Shown here: piece by piece, positions 23,275 through 33,996 of the stretch
Layout: each line of letters opens with the position of its first letter
How positions within the stretch are numbered: the first letter of the stretch is position 1
From: Phymorhynchus buccinoides
Taxonomy: Eukaryota; Mollusca; Gastropoda; Neogastropoda; Raphitomidae
Length of the DNA stretch: 64,000 nt
Direction of reading: 5' to 3'
Assembly (NCBI GenBank): GCA_017654935.2
Contig: CM065713.1
Coordinates: 22,755,479-22,819,478, forward strand
Program-made: the position numbers and the translations under genes
Notes under the pieces: generated by a model
Databases searched by the model: none
Told to the model about the DNA's origin: nothing
What the model saw: the letters and a program-made list of their open reading frames with translations, nothing else

Positions 23275-23455
23275 AGTTGACTAAAATTTGTATCTTTGTC
23301 AAGGAGATTTTTGAAGGTATTTAGTGTTGGTGCTCTTTTTAAAATTTCAGGTTAGGTGTTAGTAAATTCCAGAGGTTAGCAACTCAATTACTAAAACAAT
23401 GTTTACGCCTGTTAGTATTACAATGCTGTATATGTCATTTTCCCTCTTGATTTCT
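23275..23455 (-). pseudogene. Small LINE C-terminal scrap
   Basis: The minus strand resembles KCHIQHCNTNRRKHCFS, a VANLWN-like block, and LNTFKNLLDKDTN. These are the same C-terminal blocks as the LINE at 44.4 kb. It is heavily decayed. The stretch 23056-23274 between it and the RT fragment holds no recognisable content. Confidence 0.5.
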
Positions 23456-23513
23456 AGTGCTGTTATAAATGGATAGTGTAAAAAGAGAATCAATCATATT
23501 CAATGTTATACTG

Positions 23514-23655
23514 ATCGCTTCTCAGCCTTTTGGCTAAGACAGTGATTCAGGAACATAAATTTTTGTTTATTCCCTGGTTTGTTTGTTCAGCCTGTCGTAC
23601 ATGTCGAAAGCCGATACGCGACGTTAAACTGAACTTCCATCCGAGAATCAATGCT
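23514..23655 (+). pseudogene. U2 snRNA-headed retroposon or U2 pseudogene fragment
   Basis: The first 27 bases (ATCGCTTCTCAGCCTTTTGG then CTAAGA) match the highly conserved 5' stem-loop I of U2 snRNA with one change. The branch-site recognition sequence GTAGTA is absent, so it is not a functional U2 gene. The sequence ends in GACGTTAAACTGAACTTCCA, which resembles the retroposon tail at 62935 (GACGTTAAACGAACTTTCAT). The combination suggests a small U2-derived SINE or a template-switch chimera. Confidence 0.6.
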
Positions 23656-23924
23656 AATGTCGTCTAAGTTGTAAAATTTTGTAATGTTGCCGGTCTGCGA
23701 GTAGCCATGCGTATAATGTCCACCTGCCGTAACCGGCAATTACTAACATGTACTAGGGTTCAAAAAATTATGCAGCGCGGGAAAAAAACCACCAAAATAA
23801 ACCTAGACAGATAAGAGGACGTGCACGACCGAGCACCCCTGGCTAGTCCAAGAACACCCAGCCGCATAGGGGAAGAAAGAAAAAAGGGTTGGGGGAGGAG
23901 AGGGGGGGTGGGGTAGTAGTATTT

Positions 23925-24140
23925 TTAGTCAGGGAGCTTCAACACCTTCGAGATGAAGGAGCTGAGCATGGGGGACTGGACTGTTTCTGATGGCAGGGAG
24001 TTCCAGTCGCGGATGGTTCCGGGGAAGAAAGAGTTGTTGCGGTAGTCAGTTCTAGCAGGGATTCTTCGGAACTGTTTGTTGTGGTTTTGGTCTTCTGCTG
24101 CTAATATTAAATTAATACCCACCCCCTCAAATTTTCGCAT
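23925..24140 (-). pseudogene. LINE C-terminal fragment
   Basis: The 71-codon frame ends with a TDYRNNSFFPGTIRDWNSLP block, then SSFISKVLKLPD and a stop. The SFFPxTIRxWNxLP motif is diagnostic of the C-terminus of Jockey-like LINE polyproteins. The 5' part is missing. Confidence 0.78.
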
Positions 24141-24297
24141 TGAACATTTTCACTAAGAAGCAACATTGCCAGTTTTGGCAAAGGGATGATATTTTTTTTT
24201 ATAAAACTGAAAGAATCTGCAGTGTTCGACATTTTTACAATTTTCTAGGACATTGACCTATCAAATTTGCAATCGTCATATTGCCTTGGTCTCTGTC

Positions 24298-24444
24298 AGG
24301 GCAATTGCCACGAGTGTTCGTTCACTATACTAGACTACTAATTTGCCCGTGCTCGTTCTGCCCAAGTTACGCTGACCTTTCTAATTCAACACTCTAAATT
24401 CAACTCAGTGAAATTCAAGGTCGCCGGCACGTGGCAAATGCCCT
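24298..24444 (-). mobile_element. MITE family 'AGGGCATTTGCC', copy 1 (reverse)
   Basis: It is bounded by AGGGCAATTGCCACGAGTG and CGGCACGTGGCAAATGCCCT. It is the inverse of the copies at 32403-32535 and 46299-46445, and the GAGCTCG/CGAGCTC-like core and TCACTGAGTT phrase are shared. It is non-coding. Confidence 0.75.
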
Positions 24445-24534
24445 ATTGTCTTATTGTGACATAGTTGAAGCAGACTTTTGTCCTATTGCTTTGGCTATCA
24501 ATGGGCAGATGGCTTTTATCATTGGTTGACATTA

Positions 24535-24785
24535 GCCTGTAGTAGGGGCCAACAATAACATGAGAGCTGTACAATAGATGATTTTCTACAGTAATGGAAA
24601 ATCATGGTACAGTTTAGCCTCTATGACTCTCGAACGAGGGGGCCCTTGTACCAGCTCTGGTGCTGCAGCCAAAGGGATGGGTTGGCCTTTGGGGACCTTC
24701 CTCAACGCCGTCTGTGTCCTCAAATCCCTTTGGCCGAGAGAGTGGGGATGTACCCTGGGCAAGGCATCTCCACTATAACAGGCAT
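24535..24785 (+). repeat. Dispersed repeat, uninterrupted copy of the block at 6.0-6.5 kb
   Basis: It contains GAGAGCTGTACAATAGATGA, TTTTCTACAGTA and later GGGATGTACCCTGGGCAAGG in one continuous run. The equivalent at 6.0-6.5 kb is reversed and holds a MITE. It is followed at 24781 by CAGGCATGAAAGAATTCCGC, which may start yet another CAG-ended element whose right end I could not place. Confidence 0.65.
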
Positions 24786-24954
24786 GAAAGAATTCCGCTA
24801 TTCGCGGAAAATCCGCAGAAATTTTTGAAAACTTCCGCAGAAAAAAAAAATTCTGCTGAATTTGTTTTTTTCAAAGAATGTTTGTATAGAAATAAAGGAC
24901 TGATCTTGCCGTATTCTTAAGTTTCTATTTGGCGATTCTCAAACTGGTTAACCG

Positions 24955-25190
24955 GAAGTCGCTTGTTCGACTTCGGCTGAAGAAATCTTTGTAAGAATTT
25001 ATAGAAAAAAAAGGCAGGAGAATGGACCAGTAAGATAGAAAGATAGCAGACAACAGTTAGCAAAGGGAAAAGGCAGAGTCAAAGAGAGTGACAGATTAGA
25101 GGAAGTTACAAGCACAGAACTTCCAGAAGTTGAGGGAACTATTTGTACGAAAGACCCCCCGGTATCCCCATGGGGGGACTCCTACAGTTT
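24955..25190 (-). mobile_element. Truncated reverse copy of the SINE at 46.83-47.16 kb
   Basis: Phrases GGCAGGAGAATGGACCAG, GGGAAAAGGCAGAGTCAAAG and AAGCACAGAACTTCCAGAAG occur in reverse in the 46.83-kb element. The block ends at a GGTATCCCCATGGGGGGA palindrome equivalent to that element's 5' end. It lies just upstream of the 5' exon of SOCS-box copy 1. Confidence 0.7.
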
Positions 25191-25223
25191 AAATCACAGA
25201 GCTTTTCACCAATTCTGTTTCAG

Positions 25224-28200
25224 GACAAGGGTTCATCAGTGAAGATCAGCCAATGGTGACAACAGTCTGAGGATTGAGCAGGAACAAGGCTGTATATACG
25301 CGCAAGTTCTGCGCAGAAACACATGCGCAATCCGCGGAAAATAATCTGGAAGTAAGAAATATGAAAGAGTGTGTCCATTACATGCGGAAACCCATCAGTA
25401 ATGCCATCTGCTTATTTTTTTATATTTTTTTTGTATAACATTTTATTTTATTTTATATAACATTTTTTTTAGTTCCCTCTCTCATCCCTCCACTCCACAA
25501 TTCCTTACATTCTCTCACACACTCATCCATCAACATGCATTTTCCAATCTTAAGCATATTAATTAATATAATTTGTACATGCTTAATAAATATATGAATC
25601 AGTCAAACAATAAATTCCATTTACAATCTAAAGTGTTTCTTTGTGCTTTTCAGTTGAAAGTGTGCATGAGTGAGATCTGCTTATTTCTTATATAAATGTA
25701 TGGGGTTTCTGTACGTAACCTTCGAATTGCAGATATAATGTGCACAGGGCCTTTAGCAGAAGATTAGGTGAGTTTGCAGTCAGCCCTGTCAATGATTGTG
25801 TTGTAAAGATAGATTATCCAGAGTAATTCTGCTATACAGTTGGCTCCTCCAGAGTCACCAAATGCTGATACATGCTGTTCCTGTGCACAGCATGACCAGT
25901 TCACTTCTCTTCAGTTCGCTTCTCGACAAACTGCAAAGAGCTCAGAATCATGCTGCACGCATAGTCCTCAGAAAACGCAAATTCGACCATGCAAAGCCTC
26001 TCTTGAGGGAGCTGCACTGGCTTCCCGTCCGAGCCCGTATCGAATGCAAAATTGCCATGCTCTGTTTTCGATGCCTCCACGATCTTGCTCCCTCCTATCT
26101 TTCAGATTTAGTTGTGCCATACACACCATCGAGATCTCTCCGTTCCTCAGACGCCGATCATTTGGCCATCTTTCGAGTTCGCCTGGAGACATATGGCAAG
26201 TGTTCTTTTTCTTTTGCTGGCTCTACTGCTTTTAATTCATTACCTTTAGCCCTTCGTAATGCACAAACGCTTTTAAAACGCTTTTAAATCAGGCATGAAG
26301 ACCTTCTTATTCCATACCTATTTTAACCATGATTAATCTGACGTGTATCAACCGTCAACCTGCTGATATGTCTTATCCCAAACGGTGTGTGTGTGTAGGT
26401 GTGTGTGTGTGTATGTGAGTGAGAAGGCGCGAGAGAGAGTGGAGGGTGGTTTTTTGTTTGTTTTTAATGTTTTCTAATGATATCTTGTTCTTACGATGTC
26501 AAAGTTCTTTTTTCTTCTTTTTTTTAACGTTTTAATCTTGTATGTCTCCTTTCTCTTCTTTCTTAAGCCTGTTGGTTTTTATTTTTGTAATGGCGCCTGG
26601 AGGCTTGCGAGGGACAGGCGTCACTTTTCTAAAATGAATTAAATTATTTATTATTTTCATGGCCTGTGTCCAGCGGTCAGAGTGGAACAGGGCAGCAGAC
26701 CTTGTGGGTCACCTGGACAGCTGCTGGACCTGGCTGAAGCAGGTGATTGACAAAGCCGTAGCTGACCAGCGGTGGGACTGGGCCGTCCGTCTCTTCAAGA
26801 AAGGCCAGGAAGTGCAGCAGACCAGTGTACTGGTCAGGGAGCTGGTGAACTGCAATCAGTGGCATGGTGTGGTGCAGCTGACTGATGGAGCCCCAGCTCA
26901 GCGGTGAAGAGCTGGACAGCGTTGTTCACTGGGCAGTGCAGCAGGGTCTGAAGCAGAAGGAAATCCGACAGCAGATAGCCGTCGGTCATTGGGAATTTGT
27001 TCTGGATGTGATGAGGAATGTCAGAGACCCTGACCTGACAAACTTTGTTCTGAGAGAGTCCTTGGAGGAGAGCCAGTGGATGCTGGTGTCAGGACTGGTG
27101 AAGGAAGGGCTGAGTGTGGCCCACATGGAGTGTGTGTGTGACCAGGCTGTGGCTGACCAACAGTGGACTTTGATTCGTCAACTGCTGCATAGTGGTGCCA
27201 CTGCCTGTAGAGATACAGTCTGCAAGCTACTCCAGAACAACAGAGTACAGGACCTACTGGACATGTTTTCTGCAGGCACTCTTCCTGAAGTTCTGAAATG
27301 TCTGCTGTTGATTGAGTCTGTTAGATGTCACCAGGGAGATCTCACCCTACACATCCTGCAGAGAGAGTCAGTCACTGATTCCCAGCTGATGGATGTAATC
27401 AAGTTCGCAGTTCAGCTCCTGGATGAATCCATTTTCATCCAATTGATCACAGAATACCCAAGGGCCCGTCGTGTCTTCAAGCAAAAGTTTGTTCACCAGC
27501 AATGGAAAGAGAATCTGCAGCCTTCAAAATGTGATGGGGGAGAGGTCAGATGGATCTATGACGTCCTGTACAGAGAAGGAAAAAAGCACTTGGCATTTTT
27601 CGTAGCCACTTCTGTTAAAACATCTTGCCCCCCAATTGTGCATTTTTGTTGGGAAGAATTTAGATTGCTTCACTGGCAATGGAAACCTAAAGAATTTAGT
27701 TATGCCTTGACCAAGCTGTTTGAGTTGGATCAGAACGAGTACCACAAGTTTGTGGAAAGAATGTATGAGCTGTCTACGCATTCAGAATCAGACCGCACTT
27801 TGTTGTTTCGTCACACCATCTATATGGAAGTAGACAACCTGACCCTTGAACTATGTGCGCATGGAGTGTCGAGGACAGATATGAAGTTTGCCTTTTCATG
27901 GCTGGTCCAAGGTGGGATAAACAGTGAACTGTTTTCTAGGATCTGCTGTGAACTTGGTGAACTTGACCCGAAGGAGGAAAACTGGCTCAGACGATACGCA
28001 GTGGAGCGTTCCATGAAGGAATATTTCAAACAAAGGACAGACTTCAGTCTGGATATCTTCAAGAACATGATCTTCTCATACTGTGACAAAGACCTAAAGG
28101 ATAAAATCTTCAGAAAGGCCATCACAAAGTGTATAGAACTCGACTCTGCTGACTGCTTTGTCATGTTGTGCACAATTAACTGGAAACGTTTGCACTTCGC

Positions 28201-29686
28201 TGCACCATTTCCTGTGCAGGATGAAGAGCGTGCCTTTGCATATGCTTCAGCAATCGATGGGAAACAATTTCACTTCCTCTCTGGAGTTTGTGAGGAAAAG
28301 ATTGCTAAACGAGGAGGCCTTGATCTGGATGAAGTGTTGCAACTGATGAGCATTATTTTGGAAAGGAAAACTCATCTGATGAGGAACGATTCTCCTCTTA
28401 TAGATGTGGCAATCAGATTGTCGGAGACATGTGTGTGCGCAATGTTATCAGATCAAAGGGTATGGCCTGATATTGCAAATATTCTTGATCAATGGATCAG
28501 ACATTGTGATGTGAATGAGAAATGCATGAGAAGAATAGTGGCCTGCATGAATAATGGGATTACTGCAATCCAATGGCCAGTCACTGTCTCCAGTGTGACC
28601 CAGTGGTGTGTGGACAATGTCCATGCCAGACTGGCCTTCTTCCTGGCTCTGGTCAGTGAGGACTTTGAAATGCTGACCATGATGGTCACTACATTCCCTT
28701 CTCTGCATCGTCACCGCAACTTGCTGTGGGAAGCTGTGGAGCTGGGTGCTCACAGAGGAATGTTCTCTGCCAGTGCAGCAGTTTTAAAGCTGTGGCCTGT
28801 AAACCGTTACAATGTGGAAATTATTCGGAAACGATCCTTTGCATTGGTACCTAAGCATGCTGGTCTGGCCAGAGCCTGTGAGGAACAAGGTCTGCTGCAT
28901 TGGGCTCTTGTGATCAAGCGATATGACTCGCACTATGTCCAGGAGAAACACCACCTTTGCCAGAACCCACACGTTCTGAATGTTCTGTTAGAAGTTACAG
29001 TGGCGAATTTTAGGTGGGATGATGCCAAAGCATTGATGCTAAGATGCACAGATTCAGAACTCCTTGGATTCGTCTTGAAGGAGGCCATCAAATGTGGTGA
29101 GCAGAGCGTGGCTGAAGAGCTGATCTGCAGAGTAGACCCCACCGTTAGGTGTGAACTAGCGTGTTTTGACAACGACTTGTTCTTTGCTGCTGTAAGTTAT
29201 GACAGGAGGGTTGAAATGCTCAGGCTGTGCATCTCTGCTGGCCTCTCCAGCTTTGAAAGAGTGGAAATGAGAGTAACCTTTCGGTGTGCATTGTGGGAAG
29301 CTTTTCGAACACCTGACTTGAAAGTTATCAAACTGTTGTTGGCCTCTGGGGCATATTCCCATAAACGACTGCACAGAGTTCTGGAAGAGAATGAAAGACA
29401 GGACAATGAGCTGTTGGCTAAACGTTCATGGGAGGAAGATGACGGCAAAGAAATGAAAGAAAGGAGAAAAGGTTTCAGTCTTCTTACAGAAACTGCGTTT
29501 ACCCCTTGCCGACTGAAGCACCTGGCTCGCTTAACTGTCTCTCGCAGCATCGGCTGTCAGCCGGGTCGCTCCGACAGGATCAACAGTCTGCCTGATCCTG
29601 AGCCCTGTAAAGACCTTCTGCACTTCAGGGACGTTGTCTGCATGGATCTTAGGGAAGAAGAAGATGACGAAGAAGTAGATATGTAA
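25224..29686 (+). pseudogene. SOCS-box repeat protein, copy 1 (disrupted)
   Basis: The 5' untranslated exon is recognisable at 25224-25290 after a TCTGTTTCAG acceptor, but is then split by about 540 bp of inserted DNA. The N-terminal codons follow at 25840 with ATG changed to TTG (LAPPESPNADTCCSCAQHDQ), where copy 2 has MASPETE. A LINE interrupts the frame after ...DQF. Coding resumes at 26659 (MACVQRSEWNRAADLVGHLD). A duplicated CTGA just before the MEPQLS codons shifts the frame. From ATG 26885, 933 codons are open to the TAA, including the SOCS box (residues 873-916: TPCRLKHLARLTVSRSIGC ... LPDPEPCKDLL). About 75 residues (2.5 helical repeats) present in copies 2 and 3 after HWAVQQG are deleted. 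An N-terminally shortened protein from 26885 is conceivable, since the downstream frame has no further lesions. Confidence 0.82.
25904..26655 (+). mobile_element. 5'-truncated LINE inserted in the coding region of copy 1
   Basis: It encodes LLDKLQRAQNHAARIVLRKR, ELHWLPVRARIECKIAMLCF and SFSFAGSTAFNSLPLALRNA, the C-terminal third of a CR1/L2-like reverse-transcriptase protein. A 3' UTR with (GT)n and an ATTATTT-rich tail follows. TTCA lies on both sides; in copies 2 and 3 the uninterrupted codons read GACCAGTTCATGGCC. Orientation is the same as the host gene. Confidence 0.87.
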
Positions 29687-29745
29687 ACAAAGAGAGCCCA
29701 TTGATGAGATGAGGCAGGGGCATGGCTGAACTAAAGTTCGGTTTC

Positions 29746-29751
29746 AATAAA
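29746..29751 (+). promoter_or_regulatory. Candidate poly(A) signal AATAAA downstream of copy 1
   Basis: A canonical AATAAA lies 60 bp after the stop of copy 1. I saw no equally close AATAAA after copies 2 and 3. Confidence 0.45.
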
Positions 29752-29759
29752 TCTAGATT

Positions 29760-30499
29760 GTGAAGAACTCTAAACTCAAAATTTGTCTATTATAATTAGT
29801 CGTGTAACTGGTATGTCGATGGCAGAATGATTTTATTTCAAGTTGCAGTATTGTATCCAAACTTGATTGAGTATGTGCATGTAGTCTATGTTTCTTCTTA
29901 GAATTTTCATATTGTAACTATTTTACTCTTGTATAATTGTGTATGTGCGTGCGTTCATGTGTTTGTGTGTGTGCCTGCGTGCATGCAGACGTGTGTGTGT
30001 GTGCGCGCGTCCACGTGTCAGCACTGGATCACAGACTTTTGAAGGGGGGGTGCTTGAAACTTTTTTTAGGCCGGGGTCCAGGGGCAAAGCCCTGGTGGGG
30101 TTCCAGGGGGGCAAAGCCCAAACCCCCCTGCCGAAAACGAGTTTTCAACATTTTAAAACTGTTTTGTGGCATCTCCTGTGAGCTCAGAACAGAACTTCTT
30201 AATTGACAGCCGAGGGGGGGGGGGGGGGGGGGGGGTGCTGCAGCACCCAAAGCACCCGCCCTATATAATAATAATAATAATAGTGAATCATTTATATAGC
30301 GCATTCCTCCACCAAATGTGGAGCTCCGGGCCTGCGTGTGTGTGTGTGTGAGGAAGTAAGAGAACGTTGCGTGCAATCATCGTGTTTATTTTACTTTCTA
30401 ATGATTCATTATGTGTTTGCCTTTAATGTTCTTGTTATCAATGTAAAGCACACTGAGCTCATGTGAGAAAGAGCGCTATATAAATTCCCATTATTATTA
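29760..30499. repeat. GT microsatellite and GC-rich repeat fragments
   Basis: It holds (GT)n around 29937-30005, a repeat with GGGGCAAAGCCCTGGTGGGG-type inverted phrases (30045-30130), a G-run at 30211-30233, and two retroposon tails with TATATAGCGC (30260-30310, reverse) and GAGCGCTATATAAATTCCC (30430-30495, forward). No gene was seen. Confidence 0.55.
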
Positions 30500-31030
30500 C
30501 AGTGGAATCCGTTTAATTGGCCATCGGATAATCGGCCAAAGCCGCTTAATCGGCCAATTTCCTCTGGAACGGAATTTTTTCTTAAGCATGTGTTATATTG
30601 TTCGTTTTTTATGGTCAAAGCTGGAATCTTCAATTTCGCTTTATTGGCCACTTTTTCTTTCTAACAGGCAGACAAACTGACAACACGCTTTTGACGTTTA
30701 CATGGTTGAGTGTGAAGTTGGAAGGTGAGCTTGTTGTCAATTGAAAGACCCTGCATGGCGTTAAAATCACTCAAGAAAACAAAATCATTGTCTTTTACTC
30801 GTGCTTCTGTCATGTTGTAGGATTAATAAACACACACACACACACACACACGCATCACAAATAGGGAAAGAATTTGAATTTGAACTGCAACATTTAATTT
30901 TGACGTCATTGCTTTTGATTTGCATAATTGCATCATACAGTATCTCAATGTTCGTTTTTTTTCGGCCGATTCGCTTTATCGACCATATTTTTCCTGGTCC
31001 CAAAAGTGTCTGATTAAGCGGATTCCACTG
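30500..31030. mobile_element. Pogo/Tigger-like MITE, 531 bp, TA target duplication
   Basis: It starts CAGTGGAATCCGTTTAAT and ends ATTAAGCGGATTCCACTG, flanked by TA on both sides. TA duplication and CAGTGGAAxCC ends are typical of the pogo branch of Tc1/mariner. Subterminal AATCGGCCAA phrases repeat at the left and TCGGCCGATTCG occurs at the right. There is no transposase ORF. Confidence 0.85.
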
Positions 31031-31032
31031 TA

Positions 31033-31554
31033 TTATTAAACAAAAAGCTGTCTGATTTGGTGTGCTTGTGCACAGTTACAAGGGTAACGCCCTGACAGAT
31101 AATCTGTAATTAACTCATATTTCACTGCTCAGATATGTTCGGATTTTGTATGTATGGGTTGGGACCAATGAACATGATACACGCATTTCTGGGTAATAAC
31201 TACATGTTTAACGGAACTGATGATAAAGAAAGTCGGATTTCATGCCAATTTTCTTCTTTTTATCTGAGGTAAACTGCATAAAAGATGTTAACACACTGAA
31301 ATTTTATAACTTCTGCAGCATTTATCTTGGTTTTTAGATCAGACACATTTTTCGCATTTTGTAGTGATAGAACATTATGAAACTTGGGCAAAATCTGTTT
31401 GACTCTCAAGGACACAATTTAAGCTGTGTCTGCAGTTGACATGTTTTCAATACTTTTTTTTCGGGTTGATTTATGTTTTTATGTCATTTTTTCAGGATGA
31501 ATCACATGGTGTATTACGTTGGTATTTTGGAATTTGGTATATTCTAGTCATAGA
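31033..31554. other. No gene seen
   Basis: This is A/T-rich DNA without recognisable features. Confidence 0.4.
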
Positions 31555-31960
31555 CTGATAGAGACTTATTTCTGTGAAATTCGGGCTGCTCTCCCCCAGA
31601 AAGCGTGTCGCCGCAAGTGCAGCGCTTTCCCAATTAAAAAAAAGGGGCGCGGGGGGGGGGGGGCGGGGGGGGGGGGGGGGGCACAGAGCGAGGGATGGAG
31701 TGGGGACACACTTGGAAAACCTAGCTATCAATTTGGCCATACCAGGCAGCGGAATTTATCCCTGCTCTTACCGACCTTCAACTGCAGTGGGATTTTTATG
31801 TGTATAAAGCGCACGGGTCAGACTGGACGTTCAGTTCGATTTTCCTGTCAAACTAGAAAGAAAGGGCGAGGCCGGGATTCGAACCCGGGTCACTCACACT
31901 GCAGTCACGCATTTCATTTGGCAGGCAAACGTCTTAACCACTCTGCCACCTTTCTCCCTT
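31555..31960 (-). mobile_element. tRNA-derived SINE, minus strand
   Basis: On the minus strand, GGTGGCAGAGTGGTTAAGAC (A box) and CCGGGTTCGAATCCCGG (B box) form a tRNA-like head at 31870-31955. The body has AAATCCCACTGCAGTTGAAG and GGGATAAATTCCGCTGCC, and ends with GAGAGCAGCCCGAATTTCAC. These are modules of widespread mollusc SINEs. A G-run of about 30 bp (31648-31680) lies inside the body. Confidence 0.8.
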
Positions 31961-32402
31961 AAGCGATGTTGAACATTTGCGTGGTGACAGTCCTGAGATG
32001 ACCATAGCTGTTGGCAGGAACATAAACGACTTATTAACTAAATTTAATATTCTTAGGACACTGTCAACTTGCGGAGCTTTCCTTTGAATGTTTTACAATA
32101 TTAGCAAAGATTCAGTGTCTTTGATATTAGACAATTGTTTATAAGCCTCCATTCTTATTTTCAATGCAGGGATTTTCTTCAAATTTCCAAGAGTATTCAT
32201 CACAAGCTTCTATCGTTATTTTTAGTAGGCCTACATTTTCCGTGCTGGACTTTACTTTGAATCTACACTGCATTATTTGCCAGCCTCTTTCAGTCTTTGG
32301 TTAGTTTCGTGCATGTTGAAAGTTAGAAGATAATATTAACGTCCAATCAGTCGTAGACTCTTATGGATAAAAGAATGCTAGTCTTTAGGCTTACTTTCAA
32401 AT
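31961..32402. other. No gene seen
   Basis: This is single-copy-looking A/T-rich DNA. Confidence 0.4.
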
Positions 32403-32535
32403 AGAGCATTTGCCATGCGCCGGTGACCTTGAATTTCACTGAGTTGAATTAGAGAGGTCAGCGCAACTCGGGCAGAACGAGCTCGGGCAAGTTAGTAGTC
32501 TAGTATAGTGAACAAACACTCGTGGCAAACGCCCT
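32403..32535 (+). mobile_element. MITE family 'AGGGCATTTGCC', copy 2
   Basis: It starts AGAGCATTTGCCATGCGCCG, ends CGTGGCAAACGCCCT, and shares GACCTTGAATTTCACTGAGT and CGAGCTCGGGCA with the other copies. It is slightly shorter by internal deletion. Confidence 0.75.
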
Positions 32536-33890
32536 ATTCTCACACTATTTGTTGTAAGCTTCAGTGTGTGTGTGTACCCAGACAAAGGAGTTATGCTCGG
32601 AAACGTCGGTTTGTTTTTGTTTTTGTTGTTGTTTAGTGTTTTGGATTTCCCCAACCCACCACTTTGTTTTTAAATTTTCCTGAGGCTTTGTGAAATCCTG
32701 CAGTTATTTATTATTTTATTTTATTTTTTTATTACACTTCTGTTGTTAGTTTTGTGCATTTTCAATGCAGGGCTTTATTTTGGAAGTTTTCACAGCACAT
32801 TTTTTTTTTACAAAGCCTTCGTTTGAGTGTGGCTGCTCACGTGGCGGGGTAATCAAAAACGGTCACACACATAATGTTCTAATCCCTAGCTGATGCATTG
32901 CACTATTTTGTTCAAGTGCTTCGGCTGTTGGGATTAGAGTACATGTACTCTAGTTGGGATGACCCCTGGAGTCTTAAAGCCAGGGTAAGACAAAAATAAC
33001 TCGGTGTGTGCGCTCACACACACACACAAACACGCACATGCATGCACACACACTCACACTCATTCCCCCGCTAACACAAAAAGACACACACACATGGGCA
33101 CAACACACACATGCGAAAGAGAGAAGGATTATTACAAAGACAGAGTGAAAAAGAGAGGCAGCCATGGCATGCATAAAAACAAAGCAATAGTTTGTGGCAC
33201 GCGGTCTATTTTTACCACTCCAATCATGAGTTACCTCCCCTGGCTTTTCAATAATTTTAATCTGTAAACCAGAATGTTATCTCTGCACCATTTCGTAACT
33301 TTTTATATCTTTTGGAAAACATTTAAAACTACGTATCCTACTTATACTCATCAAAAGAAGCACCGCATACTCGTCGTGTCTGTTGTAGTGTCTGTATTAC
33401 ATATGTTTATTATTTTGTACGCTTTTAAAATACATCATTTTAAAGAGCGGCCTCAATTAATTTGAAGTGTAGCCTCGATTTGAAGTGCGACAATTTTGTC
33501 AAAATGTGCGACAATTTTGGACCGACAGACCGACCGACAAAGTGAGTTATAGGTTTGTGGCTTGAGCCACAAACAAATATACAGACACTGTCTTTGTAAT
33601 AATGACGCATACATTGTACAAAGAAAGAGACACACAGAGACTTTCCTTTTTTCATGAAATAAAAAACGTGTTAGGTTTTTATCATTTGGAGTTTTGCCCA
33701 TTTCTATTTTGCCCCTTCCAGGCAATGTCACTAAAACTGTTAAGAAACGGGCATGTTGAATTTGAAACGCTTATTTGAGGTATTGGAACAAAGTTCTGTG
33801 TTCACCTCTGTTGGTTTTCCGCTATTAAAATGGATTAATTTAATGTCCCACACTTTTGAATGACAGATGGTTTCACCAACTGTGTTTCAG
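32536..33890. other. Upstream region of SOCS-box copy 2; no coding exon seen
   Basis: There is a (CA)n/(GT)n cluster at 33003-33110 and A/T-rich DNA. The last 20 bp (TTTCACCAACTGTGTTTCAG) form a putative 3' splice site shared with copies 1 and 3, so this would be intron upstream of a 5' UTR exon. No upstream exon or core promoter was identified. Confidence 0.45.
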
Positions 33891-33914
33891 GTCAAGCGTT
33901 CATCGACGACAGTC

Positions 33915-33953
33915 ATGATTCCCGACCTCTACCCAATGAAGACATCAGTCTGA
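33915..33953 (+). promoter_or_regulatory. Short upstream ORF in the 5' UTR of copy 2
   Basis: ATG opens a 12-codon peptide MIPDLYPMKTSV and a TGA, 43 bp before the main ATG. Copy 3 has the same-length uORF with one residue changed (Q for Y). Conservation may only reflect recent duplication. Confidence 0.45.
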
Positions 33954-33996
33954 GGACACAACAAAGCAGTCTCACGACACTGATTCTGTTGTGAAG

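Noticed and set aside
23514..23560. Functional U2 snRNA gene
   Set aside because: Homology stops after stem-loop I; the branch-site recognition region and Sm site are missing.
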